Shown one piece after another: positions 39,741 through 49,988 of a DNA stretch of 64,000 nt (position 1 is its first letter; each line of letters starts with the position of its first letter). The stretch spans positions 372,001-436,000 of the forward strand of contig JAGTXO010000027.1 in assembly GCA_019448385.1 (NCBI GenBank). Reading direction: 5' to 3'. The translations under genes were made by a program, and so were the position numbers. Below the pieces are notes generated by a model that was given only the letters and a program-made list of their open reading frames with translations, did not search any database and was not told where the DNA came from. This stretch comes from Diacronema lutheri. Lineage: Eukaryota; Haptophyta; Pavlovophyceae; Pavlovales; Pavlovaceae.

Positions 39741-40976
39741 CTACCGCACCGCCACGAGCCGTTTCCGAAAGTAGGCCTGCGCCGGGCTGCGCGGCTCGCT
39801 CGCGTTGGCCAGCGCGCGCAGCGTCGACGGCAACACGCTCACGGCGCTCACGTTGAGCCGGTAGATTGTGTCGCCCGCCAGTCGCACGGCCTCGCGCTGG
39901 ATCGCGTCGCGGAAGTCGGCGGTGCGCCAGTGCAGGGTGCCGCCCTTGGCGGCGCGGCAGACCGGGTCGGCCTCGCGCGCCGCCACGCTCGGCGGGCTGA
40001 CGGCCGCGAGCCCGTCCGCGAGCTCCGTCGAGCCCGTGCAGCAGAGGTCCGTCACCTGGCTCGCGTGCGCCGCGACGTGCACGGGCGGCAGCCCGCGCGC
40101 GGCTGCGAAGATGACGGAGAGCGAGATGTCTTCGGCGGTGGTGTGCCGGTCCACCTGCTCGACCAGCTGCGAGAATCGCGGCTGCCAGAGCAGCGCGTAG
40201 TCGTCGCGATGCAAAAAGGCGCCCTTGGTCGCGAAGAGCGTGTTCTTGCGGAAGGGTGCGCGGAACGAGGCCATCCAATTGTACCCGCCGCTCGGCCGGA
40301 GTAGCCGCGGGGCGAAGCCGACCATCGGCCCCGCGCCCGTCGACGCGCCCTCGCCCGTTGCCGCGCGGTGCGGCGTGGGCCCGCCGCGCGCGCCCGTGCG
40401 CAGCGCTGCCCAGCGCGCGTGCGCCTCGGCCGCGAGCTCGCACGCAAAGAAAACGTCGTCGTCGACGCTGAAGAGCGCGTCGGACGGCGCGGCGGGGAGC
40501 GGGCGGAATCGGTTGCTTAGCCGGTTGAAGTGGTACACGTCCACGACGAACCGGTCGGGCTCCGCCGCCGCGCAGGCTTGCAGCCACGTCGGCGGCGGCC
40601 GCGCGATGTCCGACCAGCTCACGCGCACCTGCCGCACGGCGTCGCAACGCGCCCAATGCTCGAAAGCAAGGCGCAGGCACGCGTTGCGCCGGAACGTGTT
40701 GAGGACCACCGTGAACCCGCCCGGTGCCGCGGACACGTTGCGCACGCGGCACTCATCGAGCGCAAGCGCGCGCACCGGCGCGCCCGCGGCCGCGCCGCGA
40801 GGCGCGAGCCGTGCGGCGAGCGGCACGAGCGCGACAACGCCAAGCAGGCCAACGCAGGCGGTCCAGCGGGAGCGGCGGGCAGAGCGCGACCCCGTGGGGC
40901 CCGCCGGCGCGCTCCCGTCCTCCTCCTCGCTCGCGTGCGAGCGGAGGAGCGGCGCTCTTTCGTGCTCGGACGCCAT
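39741..40976 (-). CDS. Exostosin-like glycosyltransferase (GT64)
   Basis: Start taken at 40976 (MASEHERAPLLRSH), giving 411 residues; a Met at 41069 would add 31 but crowds the next gene's stop. One span, WTACVGLLGVVALVPLAARL, near residues 37-57 gives a type II Golgi/ER topology. The GT64 domain: FTVVLNTFRRNACLRLAFEH, VYHFNRLSNRFRPLP (NSLNNRF-like), DALFSVDDDVFF (the DDD metal motif), GPMVGFAPRLL, YNWMASFRAPFRKNTLFATK, GAFLHRDDYALL and EDISLSVIFA (compare CEDIxMN). EXTL2-type enzymes transfer GlcNAc or GalNAc to linkage sugars; algal members probably act on surface glycans. Together with GnT I this is a second Golgi transferase in the window. Confidence 0.85.
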   Translation of the reverse strand: MASEHERAPLLRSHASEEEDGSAPAGPTGSRSARRSRWTACVGLLGVVALVPLAARLAPRGAAAGAPVRALALDECRVRNVSAAPGGFTVVLNTFRRNACLRLAFEHWARCDAVRQVRVSWSDIARPPPTWLQACAAAEPDRFVVDVYHFNRLSNRFRPLPAAPSDALFSVDDDVFFACELAAEAHARWAALRTGARGGPTPHRAATGEGASTGAGPMVGFAPRLLRPSGGYNWMASFRAPFRKNTLFATKGAFLHRDDYALLWQPRFSQLVEQVDRHTTAEDISLSVIFAAARGLPPVHVAAHASQVTDLCCTGSTELADGLAAVSPPSVAAREADPVCRAAKGGTLHWRTADFRDAIQREAVRLAGDTIYRLNVSAVSVLPSTLRALANASEPRSPAQAYFRKRLVAVR

Positions 40977-41065
40977 GCCCGCACGGACGGAGCGCGGAAC
41001 GGCGCTTCTCTTAAAATGCTGCCGACAGCCGACCTCTATGCGATGCCGGCCTCCGCGGTCTGCGC

Positions 41066-44000
41066 TCACGCGTTGCTCAGGTGCGCGCGCAGCGATCTGT
41101 ACAGCTCGTGAAAAGCAGCGTGCGCGCCTTGCAACCGCTCAAAGGAGATGCGAAAATTGCCCGGCCGGGCCGTGGGCAGCACGAGTGCGCGACAGCGCAG
41201 GCCATCGCCTGCGCGGGCGCGCGGCGCGTGGCGGCACGCGCGCGTCACGCGCGAGCCGGTCCTCGCGCGCCGCGCGCCGCGCCCGCCCGCTCGCGCGCAG
41301 GTGCGCACCCGCGTTGGCGTTGACGGTGATGATCTCCGCGTCGCTCCCGTCGTGCACGTCGAGGCTGTACTCGACGCCCGCGGCGGCGAAGGCGTCCTGT
41401 CGCGGTGAGAGACGGGCCGTGGGTGGGCCCAATGAGGCGCGGCGCCGCGACGCTTCAGGCAACGCTTCAGGCGCGACTGCCTCGCGCCGCGCGCGCGGCC
41501 CGGCAGCGCCGCGCGCATTGCGCCGTGGCGCACCTGCACCCACAGCGCGAGGTACTCGGCATCCCGGTTGGTCGCCTCCCAGCCCAATCGGCGCACGTAG
41601 AGGTTGACCGCGTGCCAGCTCGGGTCCACGCCGTTCGGCGCCGCGCACCCGACCGTGCCGTCCGCGTTGTCCTCGACGATGATGCGCACGGGGTGCGCGG
41701 GCAGCGACGAGAGCAGCGGGCGCCGCGCCTCATAGCTGCGCGACAGCTTGAAGAACTGCGACGGGCGCAGCTTGACCATCGGCGCGAGCATGGAGGAGTA
41801 ATCCTGCGCGCCGCGGTCAGCGCACGCGATGAGCTCGGCACCACGCCCGCTTGTCCCGTCTCGTCCCCTCGCCTGCCCCCCCCCCCCCCCCCCCCCTTCC
41901 CCGCCACGGCCCGGTCCGGTCCGGCCCGGCCCGCCACGCCCCACTCGCCCTGCCCCGCCCTGCCCCGCCCCGCCTCGTCTCGGCGCGCACCTTGAGGATG
42001 CCTTTAAAGAGGACGGTTCGCCCCTGGTACTCGATGGGCGAGACGTGCAGCACGTTCCAGAAGCGCTCGCCGCCCTTGCGGTAGTTGAGAAGCTGCACCT
42101 TGCATGCACGCCCGTCGCGCACGGCCGCGCCGAGCGCGCGTATGCACTCACGATCCGTCTGCTCGCCCTGCGTGAGGCGCGGGTTCTGCCCGACCGCCTC
42201 GCTGCGCGCGTAGCCGCACATGGTCGACCACGCCGCCGTCACGGCGATGATCGGGTTGGCCGCGCGCGTCGCGTCGGTCAGCACGACCGAGTCGGCGTCG
42301 TCGTCGAGTGAGCTCATCACCCAGCGTGCGATCTCAGCCTTCTTCTGCTCGAGGTGCGCCGCCTCTTTCGGCGTGGAGGAGAGCGCGCCATCTCGGCCAT
42401 CGCAGCCACCGCCGCCACGCCGCTCGCCGCCGTCGCCGCCGCCGCCGCCGCCGCCACCACCACCGCCGTGCGGCGGCGCACCGCACGCCGGCACCGCTTC
42501 GTCGCGCCGCACGCGCTTGGCGGTGCGCTCGCCGCTCGCACTCGCCTCGCCGAGCGCGCGCGCATCGCCCGCGCCCGCCGCCCCCACCGCCAGCCGCGCG
42601 TCCGCGCCCGCTTCGCTCGGCGGCTGCGCGGCGGCGCTCGCGCGCGGCGGCAGCGACGGTGGCTGCAGCGGCGGTGGGAGCCGCAGCGGCGGCTCCGCAG
42701 GCGGCAGCGCTGCGCGCGGCTCGCCCGCCAGCCCGTGCGCGAGCGGCGAGCCATGCTGCGCGAGCCGCGCGAGCCGTGCGGCGACGTGCGACGAGATGCA
42801 CGACGAGAAGGAGGAGGATGATCGGCCCTTGCGCATCGCGCAGCCGAGCGCGTCACCACCGGTCGCGCCGACGGTGACGACGCCGCCGCCGAGTTCGGCG
42901 CCACCGCCACCGCCGCCACCCACCGCCACCACGCCGCCGCACGCCACGAACGGCGCCGCCGGCTGCCGGCCGCACGGCGCGAGAGAAGCGGCGAGCGACG
43001 GTGTCGCAAACGCGACGGACGATGGCGGGTGCGCGCGGCGCTCCGAGGGCCGCGCCGTCTCGCGAACCAGCGCCTCGCCCATGCGCGCGAGGCCGCCAAC
43101 AACCGCGGCCGCCGCGAGCGGCGGCTCGAGCTCGAGGGTCGTGTGCGTCTCGAATGAACGAAACCCAACGGCGGCGAGCATCGGCGTGCCCGATGGCGTG
43201 GGCGTGCTGCCCGCTTCGAGCTGCGCGGCCGGTTGGTGTGGCGGCGACAGCAGCAGCGCAGCCGCAGCCGCCTCGCACGCCCCGCCGAGCGCGCCCTCGA
43301 GCCGCGCGGACGCGCGTGCCTGCCACGGCACGGCGGCCCCGCGCGCAAGCGGCACGCCCGCCGCTTCGGCGGTGGCCACGCACGCCGGCACGAGCGGCGC
43401 GAACGCGGAGCTGCCCGCCGCGGCCGCGGCCGAAGCCTCCGCGCGCGGCACGACGCGCGGCGCGGCGCGCGCGACCTCGCACCCGCCCGCGCTGCCGCGC
43501 GAGACAAAGCACGCGTCGGCCGCTGCGTCGTCGCCGGCGGGAGGCGCGCTGCACGCGCCGCCCTCGAGCCAGCCGTGCGCGAGGAGCGCGGCCATGCTCG
43601 GCCGGCGCAGCGGATCGATCACGAGCGTGCGTTGGAGGAAGGCGACGAGCGCTTCGCTCATTCGGTCGGTCGGCACGCGCTCGAGCAGCGGCGCGTGCGC
43701 GCCGCTCGCCGGCGCGGCGGCGGGCGGGTGCGCGGGCGCGGTGGCGGGTGGTGGCGCGTCGGGCGGCAGCTCGCCGTACGCGAGCACGAGCGCGAGCATG
43801 CCGACGGTCCACGCCATCGCCTGCGCGGTGAGCGACACGGCAACGACGCTCGTTGAGTCCGCTGCGCTCGCGTCGGCGAGCCGCGCGCGCGCGCGCAGAC
43901 GCGCTTCGGCGATCGCCGCCGCGCGCTCGGTGGCGGTCGCGATCGCGCCGATGCGGCCGAGCTCGGGCGGCGCGAAGGCGCCAGCGTCCTGCGCGCCGAG

Positions 44001-44839
44001 CGCCGCCTGCTCGTCCGCCGCCGCGTCCTCCGCCAGCCCGACGCAGCCGACGACCGACAGCTTTGCGCGCCCACTGCCATCAAGGAGCACCTTGCTCGGC
44101 AGCACGCGCGTGTGCGAGAGGCCACGCGCGTGCAAATACGAGAGGGCCGACGCGATGCGCTGCGCGTGCGCACGGGCGAGTGGCGACGCGAGGAGGCGCA
44201 TGGGCGCGCCGCATAGGCGTGAGTCGCCGCGCTCGGCATGCTCGCATTCGGCACGCTCGCGGCGCGCCCATGCGCTTCCATGCTCGGCATGCTCGCGCTC
44301 GGCGCGGTGCGGCGCGTACCCGCACGTGGCGCGCGGCCTCAGCCTCCGGCAGGCCGCCGCCGTTCTCGACGAGCGCGTCGAGCAGCTCGCCGCCCGTGCA
44401 AAGCTCCATCACGTAGACGCGCAGCGCGCCATCGTCAGAGTCCCAGATGCCCACCGTCTGCACGATGGCCGAGTGTTGCACGCTAGCAACCTCGTCGTCG
44501 ATGCGCGCGGTCTGCGAGTGTCGCCGCGCCGCGCGGGCAGCAGTCGGGCCTCACGCGGCGCGCGTGAGCGCATGGACCATGTCGGTCGCGCCGAAAAACA
44601 GCGCGTCGCGTGCGCGCTCGGACGCGCGCGCGCGCGCGAGCGCGGACCGAGTGGCCGAGTTGCCGTCGCAACACCTTCGCGGCGTACTGCGTCCCGGTGC
44701 CAACCTCCTCGGCCACGCGCACCTCGGCGGTGGCGGAGAAGTGCAGGAGCCCGCGGCACGACAAGTCGATCTCAAAGATGCGAGCGCCCAGGCGTACCTC
44801 GCGCAGCCCGGCGGAGAAGAAGCCCCAGCACGGGCGCAT
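41066..44839 (-). CDS. Pseudokinase fused to a LOV/PAS domain
   Basis: Six exons (44839-44648, 44511-44326, 44159-41991, 41803-41534, 41396-41309, 41208-41066) join in frame to 1,015 residues. Kinase part: GTGTQYAAKVLRR (VAIK Lys), DDEVASVQHSAIVQTVGIWD, VYVMELCTGGELLDALV, ALSYLHARGLSHTRVLPSKV, KLSVVGCVG, FAPPEL, MAWTVGMLALVLAYGELPPD, DPLRRPSMAALLAHGWL. The HRD motif is HTR and DFG is VVG, so catalytic and metal Asp are gone. A long Ala/Gly/Pro linker of about 500 residues follows. LOV part near residues 750-849: VVLTDATRAANPII, GYARSEAVGQNPRLTQG, VQLLNYRKGGERFWN, VLHVSPIEYQG. The flavin-binding Asn and Gln are kept but the reactive Cys of NCRFLQ is Pro. C-terminal ~165 residues (PVRIIVEDNADGTVG, YSLDVHDGSDAEIITVN) are unrecognised. 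A 5' exon could be missing. Confidence 0.8.
41876..41896. repeat. Poly-C tract in an intron
   Basis: 21 C on the + strand, so poly-G in the transcript, in the intron after the LOV exon. Confidence 0.9.
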
Positions 44840-44847
44840 GCCGCAGC

Positions 44848-44898
44848 CCCCCGATTTGGGGGCAAGGCCGGGGTCCATCATTCCCCCAATTTGGGGGC
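44848..44898. promoter_or_regulatory. Two CCCCC(G/A)ATTTGGGGG dyads
   Basis: Near-palindromes at 44848-44862 and 44883-44897, both followed by CAAG, spaced 35 bp. The second has perfect 7-bp arms. They sit just upstream of the pseudokinase-LOV start and about 300 bp before the divergent coiled-coil gene. A bound dimeric regulator is possible; nothing shows it directly. Confidence 0.4.
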
Positions 44899-45182
44899 AA
44901 GAATTTTGCGAATCTTTCGACTCCGAAACGGCGTTTGTAACAGGACGTTCAGGTTGCGACTCGGAGTCGAACGCAACGGCAGCGAGCGGCTGCGCGGTGC
45001 CCGGCTGAAGCGGTGCCACCGAGAGGAAGGGTGGGCATCTCGTCTTGCCGCTGCGGTTCAAGTCCTCCACCGTCCACACGTTCATGCGCGCGAGACGCGA
45101 TGCCCAACACATGCAAGTGGCAACTGACTGGCAAGTCAAGAAGGGGGACTTTTTGCGGCGAGGCGTTTCGGCAGCCAGGAAA

Positions 45183-45752
45183 ATGCACGGGTCGAGCCGC
45201 GGCTCGATCCTGCTGCGCCCGGTGCGGCCGAGCGCCGGGCGGGTAAACGACGAGTCGCTCGACAAGCAGTGGGCGCAGGATCAGCGACTCTTGGCCGAAA
45301 AGGTGGCCGAGCGCACGGCCGCCGAGCGCGAGCGCGAGCGGTGGCACCACCAGCACGAGTTTGACCGCGAGGAGATGCAAACCCGGCTGAGCACCGAGCG
45401 CGACACGCACCTTGCGCTCAAGGCGCAGACGGCGGCCGCCGAGCGCCAGCTCGAGCGCGAGCTAGGCAACCTCCCCGGTCATTTTGCCAAGGACTTTGAG
45501 GCGAGCGAGAGTACGAGCGCCGCGCGTCGCGAGGAGACGCGCCGTGCGATGGCGGAGAACGCGCGGCTCATGCGCGAGAGGCTCGACATGGCGCGCGCGG
45601 CAAAGCTCACGGAAATCGCGAGCGAGGCGGCGCAGGGGGACGACTTCAACGAGCGCTTCACCAAGCCCTCGTGGCGCGAGCAGGCCAAGTACGCTCAGAC
45701 TGCGTCGTCGCTCGCCGGACTCCTCCCAACGGCTGACGCCACAGCCCCATGA
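45183..45752 (+). CDS. Coiled-coil protein, function unknown
   Basis: Start taken at MHGSSRGSILLRPVRPSAGR (45183), giving 189 residues; the frame is open from a Met at 45045 but that extension is Arg/Cys-poor filler. From about residue 22 the protein is almost one charged helix: LDKQWAQDQRLLAEKVAERT, HEFDREEMQTRLSTERDTHL, ALKAQTAAAERQLERELGN, then ARREETRRAMAENARLMRER and a tail FNERFTKPSWREQAKYAQTA. The N-terminal basic GSILLRPVRP and the Trp-containing tail may be small docking motifs. It looks like a basal-body or flagellar-associated coiled coil, given the SHIPPO gene next door, but that is inference only. Confidence 0.65.
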   Translation: MHGSSRGSILLRPVRPSAGRVNDESLDKQWAQDQRLLAEKVAERTAAERERERWHHQHEFDREEMQTRLSTERDTHLALKAQTAAAERQLERELGNLPGHFAKDFEASESTSAARREETRRAMAENARLMRERLDMARAAKLTEIASEAAQGDDFNERFTKPSWREQAKYAQTASSLAGLLPTADATAP

Positions 45753-45808
45753 CGGCATGGGTCTGGCTTTGACGGCCCCCGTGAGGCTGCCTTTGATGGG
45801 CCAACCCC

Positions 45809-47350
45809 TCACGCCGGTGTCCACCTCTTCAGCGCATTGAAGTGGAACGAGCGCTTCTCGGCCGTGGATCGGTGTGACGGCTTGTAGTAGGCTGGGCCAG
45901 GCGCTCGCGGGCCTGGCGCCGAGAGAGGGGTGGGTACATGCGAGGGCCGCGTGTCATGCGCGGCATCGGTGCGCATGTCCCGTGCGCGCGCGCGCGCACA
46001 CACGGCGCGCGGCGCACACCGCGCAGCGCGCGGCGGCGGCGCGCGCGCACCATCGCTCTGCCGCTCCCTGCGCGTGGCGCTCATGAAGGCGGAGGAGGAG
46101 ATGGGCGCGCCCTCCTCGGCGGGCGCGAACGTACGCTTGCCCTGCCTGTCGGGTGCGCTGCGCACGTCGTACGCACCGGGGCCAGGGATGTCGACGGCCG
46201 CGCGCGAGAGCCGTTCCGTCGGTCTTCCGAATCGGTCCTGCGCCCGCCACGGCGCGTGGCGCGCGCGGTCCGCGGAGGGGGCTTGCAGTCGGTTGCTTGG
46301 GCGCGGGCGGCATCGGCGCTGTGGGCGCGCATGCCTCGCGCTTCGCGCGGCGCGCACGGTGATTCCCGCGCGGAAGGCGGGCGATGGCCCTCCGATGACG
46401 GCGCGCGCATTTGCCTCGGGCGGCGAGTAGTGGCCAGGCCCAGGCGTGCCCTGTGCGCCGTGCGACGCACGCGCGCCGGCGCAGGCGCCCGCGCCCGCGC
46501 CGGCGCCAGGCGCGCGATGGATGCCGAGCGCCTCCTCGGGTGGTGGCGCGCGCGCCGCGGCATTGCGTGGCGACGTGCGCGAAACGCCTGAGCGGAACGC
46601 CGAAGTCGGCATCCCCCCGCCCGACCGCGCGCCGAGAGAGCCGGACGTAGGCGAGGCATCGTAAGCGCCGGGCCCCGGGCGCACGTCGGACGCAGCGGCA
46701 TTGGCAAAGCGTGGCGCCATGCTCGCGAAGACCGATCGATGGCCGGCGTGCCCATCGCCCGCATCGACCCGCCCGGCGATCGTCGGCGCGGCGTACCCAT
46801 CCCGCATGCTGTGCGAGTCAAGGTGCCGGCCGAGGTTGTACGCGCCTGGCCCGGGCGTCTGCTCGTCCGCGTCCGTCGCGCCGTCCGGGCGAAGGGCGCG
46901 GCCGCCCTTGGGCTGCGCGAACGGCCGCGAGATGGCGCGCACGTCCGAGCCGACCGCCCTGTACGTGTGTACGTCATAGTTGCCTGGGCCAGGCGTACGT
47001 GCCGCGCTGGGTGCCGACGAGCGCTTCGTGCGCGACGCGAAGCCGTTGCCATACCCGCGCTTCCCGATCGACGGCGCATCGCGCAGCACGGTTGACGCGT
47101 GCATGGCGTACGTGCCCGGTCCGGGGTTGTCGTTCACCGTTTCGCCGCCGAAGCGGCTCGCCTGCGAGCCGAAGCCCTCGCGCTCCTTCTTCGGCCCGAA
47201 GAGGACGGTCTCGTACTTGGACGGGATCGTCGCGCTCGGCGGCGGCGGCGCGGCCGGGTGCGTGCGGCCGAGCTGCCCCGACGTGCGTGTGCGCAGGATT
47301 TGCCCTCGGTTGAGTGAGCGCCCCGCTTGCCGGTAGTTGATCTCCTCCAT
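45809..47350 (-). CDS. SHIPPO/STPGR-repeat protein, probably flagellar
   Basis: Three exons (47350-46358, 46237-46051, 45912-45809) give 427 residues; both introns (120 and 138 bp) are multiples of three. Repeats of the sperm-tail PG-rich type recur: NPGPGTYAMH, TPGPGNYDVHTY, TPGPGAYNLGRH, RPGPGAYDASPT, TPGPGHYSPP, IPGPGAYDVRSAP and, across the second splice, PRAPGPAYYKPSHR. Between them are basic segments such as RDAPSIGKRGYGNGF. STPGR proteins such as ODF3 and CIMAP lie along doublet microtubules or the flagellar accessory structures. The N-terminus MEEINYRQAGRSLNRGQ may be a microtubule-end or cap-like motif. Its start faces that of RPA1 with 112 bp between. Confidence 0.85.
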   Translation of the reverse strand: MEEINYRQAGRSLNRGQILRTRTSGQLGRTHPAAPPPPSATIPSKYETVLFGPKKEREGFGSQASRFGGETVNDNPGPGTYAMHASTVLRDAPSIGKRGYGNGFASRTKRSSAPSAARTPGPGNYDVHTYRAVGSDVRAISRPFAQPKGGRALRPDGATDADEQTPGPGAYNLGRHLDSHSMRDGYAAPTIAGRVDAGDGHAGHRSVFASMAPRFANAAASDVRPGPGAYDASPTSGSLGARSGGGMPTSAFRSGVSRTSPRNAAARAPPPEEALGIHRAPGAGAGAGACAGARASHGAQGTPGPGHYSPPEANARAVIGGPSPAFRAGITVRAARSARHARPQRRCRPRPSNRLQAPSADRARHAPWRAQDRFGRPTERLSRAAVDIPGPGAYDVRSAPDRQGKRTFAPAEEGAPISSSAFMSATRRERQSDGARAPPPRAARCAPRAVCARARARDMRTDAAHDTRPSHVPTPLSAPGPRAPGPAYYKPSHRSTAEKRSFHFNALKRWTPA

Positions 47351-47462
47351 CCCGTTCGCGTCGACGGTGGTATGGGGTACTGTAACGGCCGCGGCTTTAC
47401 AGCCTGTAGCCCTGTACAGTAGGCCGGTGGCCGCGAAGGCGCGAACTACGCCCCTGAGCGGA
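47351..47462. promoter_or_regulatory. Divergent promoter, SHIPPO gene/RPA1
   Basis: 112 bp between starts, holding an imperfect palindrome around TACAGCCTGTAGCCCTGTACA near 47398-47418 and GGTATGGGGTACTGTAACGG. No TATA box. Confidence 0.4.
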
Positions 47463-48947
47463 ATGTCGGTCGCGCTCACGAGCGGCGCCGCGCGCAGCCT
47501 CTTCGCCTCGCTGAACGACGCCAAGGCGGTGGAGGCCGATCTCGCGCATGGGCTGATCGTACAGCTCGTCGACTTCAAGCCGCTGGCCGAGGGCACGCCC
47601 AAGGAGAAGTACCGGTGCGGCGGCGCGCGTCTCGCGTGTGCGCGGCGGTACGCGCGCCCGCGTGCGCCGCGTACGGCGGCCGACGCGCGCGAGCCGCGCA
47701 CTCCGCGCGCCGCACCGCAGCGTGACGCTGTCGGACGGAGTCGCTAGCGCGCGTGCGATGCTGGCGCCCAAGTTCAACGAGCTGTGCAAGGACGGCTCGC
47801 TGCGCGAGAAGGCCGTGGTCAAGGTCACGGGCGCATCCTGCGTTCTGCTCTCGACCGAGGCGCGGTGCGTGCGCGCGCGCGCGATTGCGGCGCGCATGAG
47901 TGCCAGGCGGCCGTCAGGAGCCTTTTAGCCGCGGCGGAGGTTGCACTCGCGCTAGCTCACGCGCCCGCTCGTGCGCGCGGCGGCTCGCTGCGCAGCATCA
48001 TCGTCATCAGTCAGCTCGAAATCATCTCGCCGGGCGGCGAGTCCTACGAGCAGATTGGCTCGCCGACATTGATCACTTCGCTCGCCGAGGACGCTTCCAC
48101 GCCGGCCGCCGCGGTCGACCCACAGCCGCCAGCGCCCGTCGCGCAGCCCACGGCCGCTGTCGACTCGCCGGCCGGCGGAGCGGCCGACGTGCCGATGCCC
48201 AACGCGCAGGGCTGTGCCGAGGCGAACGCTGGTGCGCGCGAGGCTGCCTTCGAGCCTTCGCCCGAGCCTGTGCCCACGTCCGAGCCCGCCGCCGTGCCGC
48301 GTCCGAGCGTGCCAGCGCCCGCATGCGCGTTGGTTGACGGCATCGCGATGCCGGGCGCGACGGTGGACGCGGCGGACGCCGAGCCGAAGATCGAACCGAA
48401 GGCCGAGCCGACGGCCGAGCCGACGGCCGAGCCGAAGGTCGAGCCGAAGGCCGAGCCAACGGCCGAGCCGGTCACCGAGCCGGTGGCCGAGCCTACGGCC
48501 GAGGTAGCGACCGGGGCGGTGGCCGAGGCGGCGGGCTGCGCGGAGGCTGGGCTGAAGCGCGAGGCGGTCGCCGCGACGGCGCCGGAGGCGGGCGCTGCGC
48601 CTGCCGAGCCCGCCCCGCCGCCCACACCCTCGCAGCCCGCTGCGACGCCAATGGACGTGGACGATGGCCGCGCGACGTGCGCGGAGTCGCCCCCAAAGGC
48701 GGCAGCGCCGATCGACGCGGTGGCGGGCACGCTCGACGCGACGCCCGTGCAGAAGCGGCCGCGCGAGTCTGACGCGGCAGGCGAGCTCCTGAGTGGCGGC
48801 GTCGTGCACGAGCTGTACACGGGCGCAGGCAACGCGTCCGCCATCTCTGCCGTCCTCGCCAAGAAGCCCACTGTGCAGATCATCGAGATGCGCCGCATCG
48901 ACGGTACCACAGAGAAATACAGGTGAGGGCGCGGCTCGCGGGCAGCT

Positions 48948-48985
<38 letters not shown>

Positions 48986-49935
48986 GGGTGGGTGGGCGAA
49001 CGGGCGTCTGCGCGCGCCCGTAGCACGCGCCAGCCGGCGCGGGCGCGCCTGCGCTACACGACCCACTGGTAACGACCCACTGGTTGCGACCCACTCGTAA
49101 CGACCCACTGGTTGACCGAGCACGCGCGCCGCGCACGCCCGCCCCACGCCGCGCACGCGCATCCCGCCCCGCCCCAGGCTGACGCTCTCCGACGGCACTC
49201 ACCACATGAACGCCCTCGTGCACCCGCGCTTGAACGCCGAGCTCAAGGGCGTGCAGACACTCGGCACTATCAAGGTCCTCTCGGGCGTGTGCAACATCGT
49301 CTCCGGACGCCGGTGCGCGCGCGGCGCTGCGCACAACTGAGCAGCCCCCTCCCTCCTCCTCCCCTCTTCCCCGACCCGAGCTGCTGCGCGCGCCTGTCCA
49401 CACTATCGCCGACGCGTCGCAACGCCCTCGTGCGCCGCCCGTCGGCGCGCGCGCCGCGCGCGCAGCGTGGTGATCATCAACAAGATCGAGGTCCTCTCCG
49501 CCGCGCCGCTCGCGGCCGGCCGGCTGGGTAGCTCGGTCGACGTCGAGCGCGCGGCGTGCGGGCTCGGTGAGATGAAGACACCGTCGCCGCACGGCGCGGC
49601 CGGCGGCGGGCCGCTCGGCGCCGACCGCGCGCTCGCGGCGGGTCGTGTGAAGCCCATCTCTACGCTCAACCCGTACGGCACGGGGTGGGCGATCAAGGGC
49701 CGGCTCACGCTGCTCGAGGAGCCGCGCTCCTTCTCACGCGGCGACCGCGCAGGCCGCGTGATGACTGTCCAGATCGCGGACGAGGTGCGCGCGCGCCCGC
49801 ACGCGGCCGTGGGCGCGGCTGCGGCCGTGGGCGCGGCTGCGGCCGCGGCCGCGGCGCGGAGCTGCGCCGCGCTGCGCGCGCGCGCACGTGCTCTCGCGTG
49901 CTGGGATGGCACGCGCGCCGCCGCGCTGAGCCGTA

Positions 49936-49988
<53 letters not shown>

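Noticed and set aside
40976-41069. Earlier start of the GT64 gene at 41069
   Set aside because: It leaves 2 bp to the neighbouring stop and adds a Cys/Arg-rich stretch before an obvious cytoplasmic tail start at 40976.
44840-45265. Extending the pseudokinase gene to a Met at 45265
   Set aside because: The extra stretch runs antisense through the coiled-coil gene start and shows no domain.
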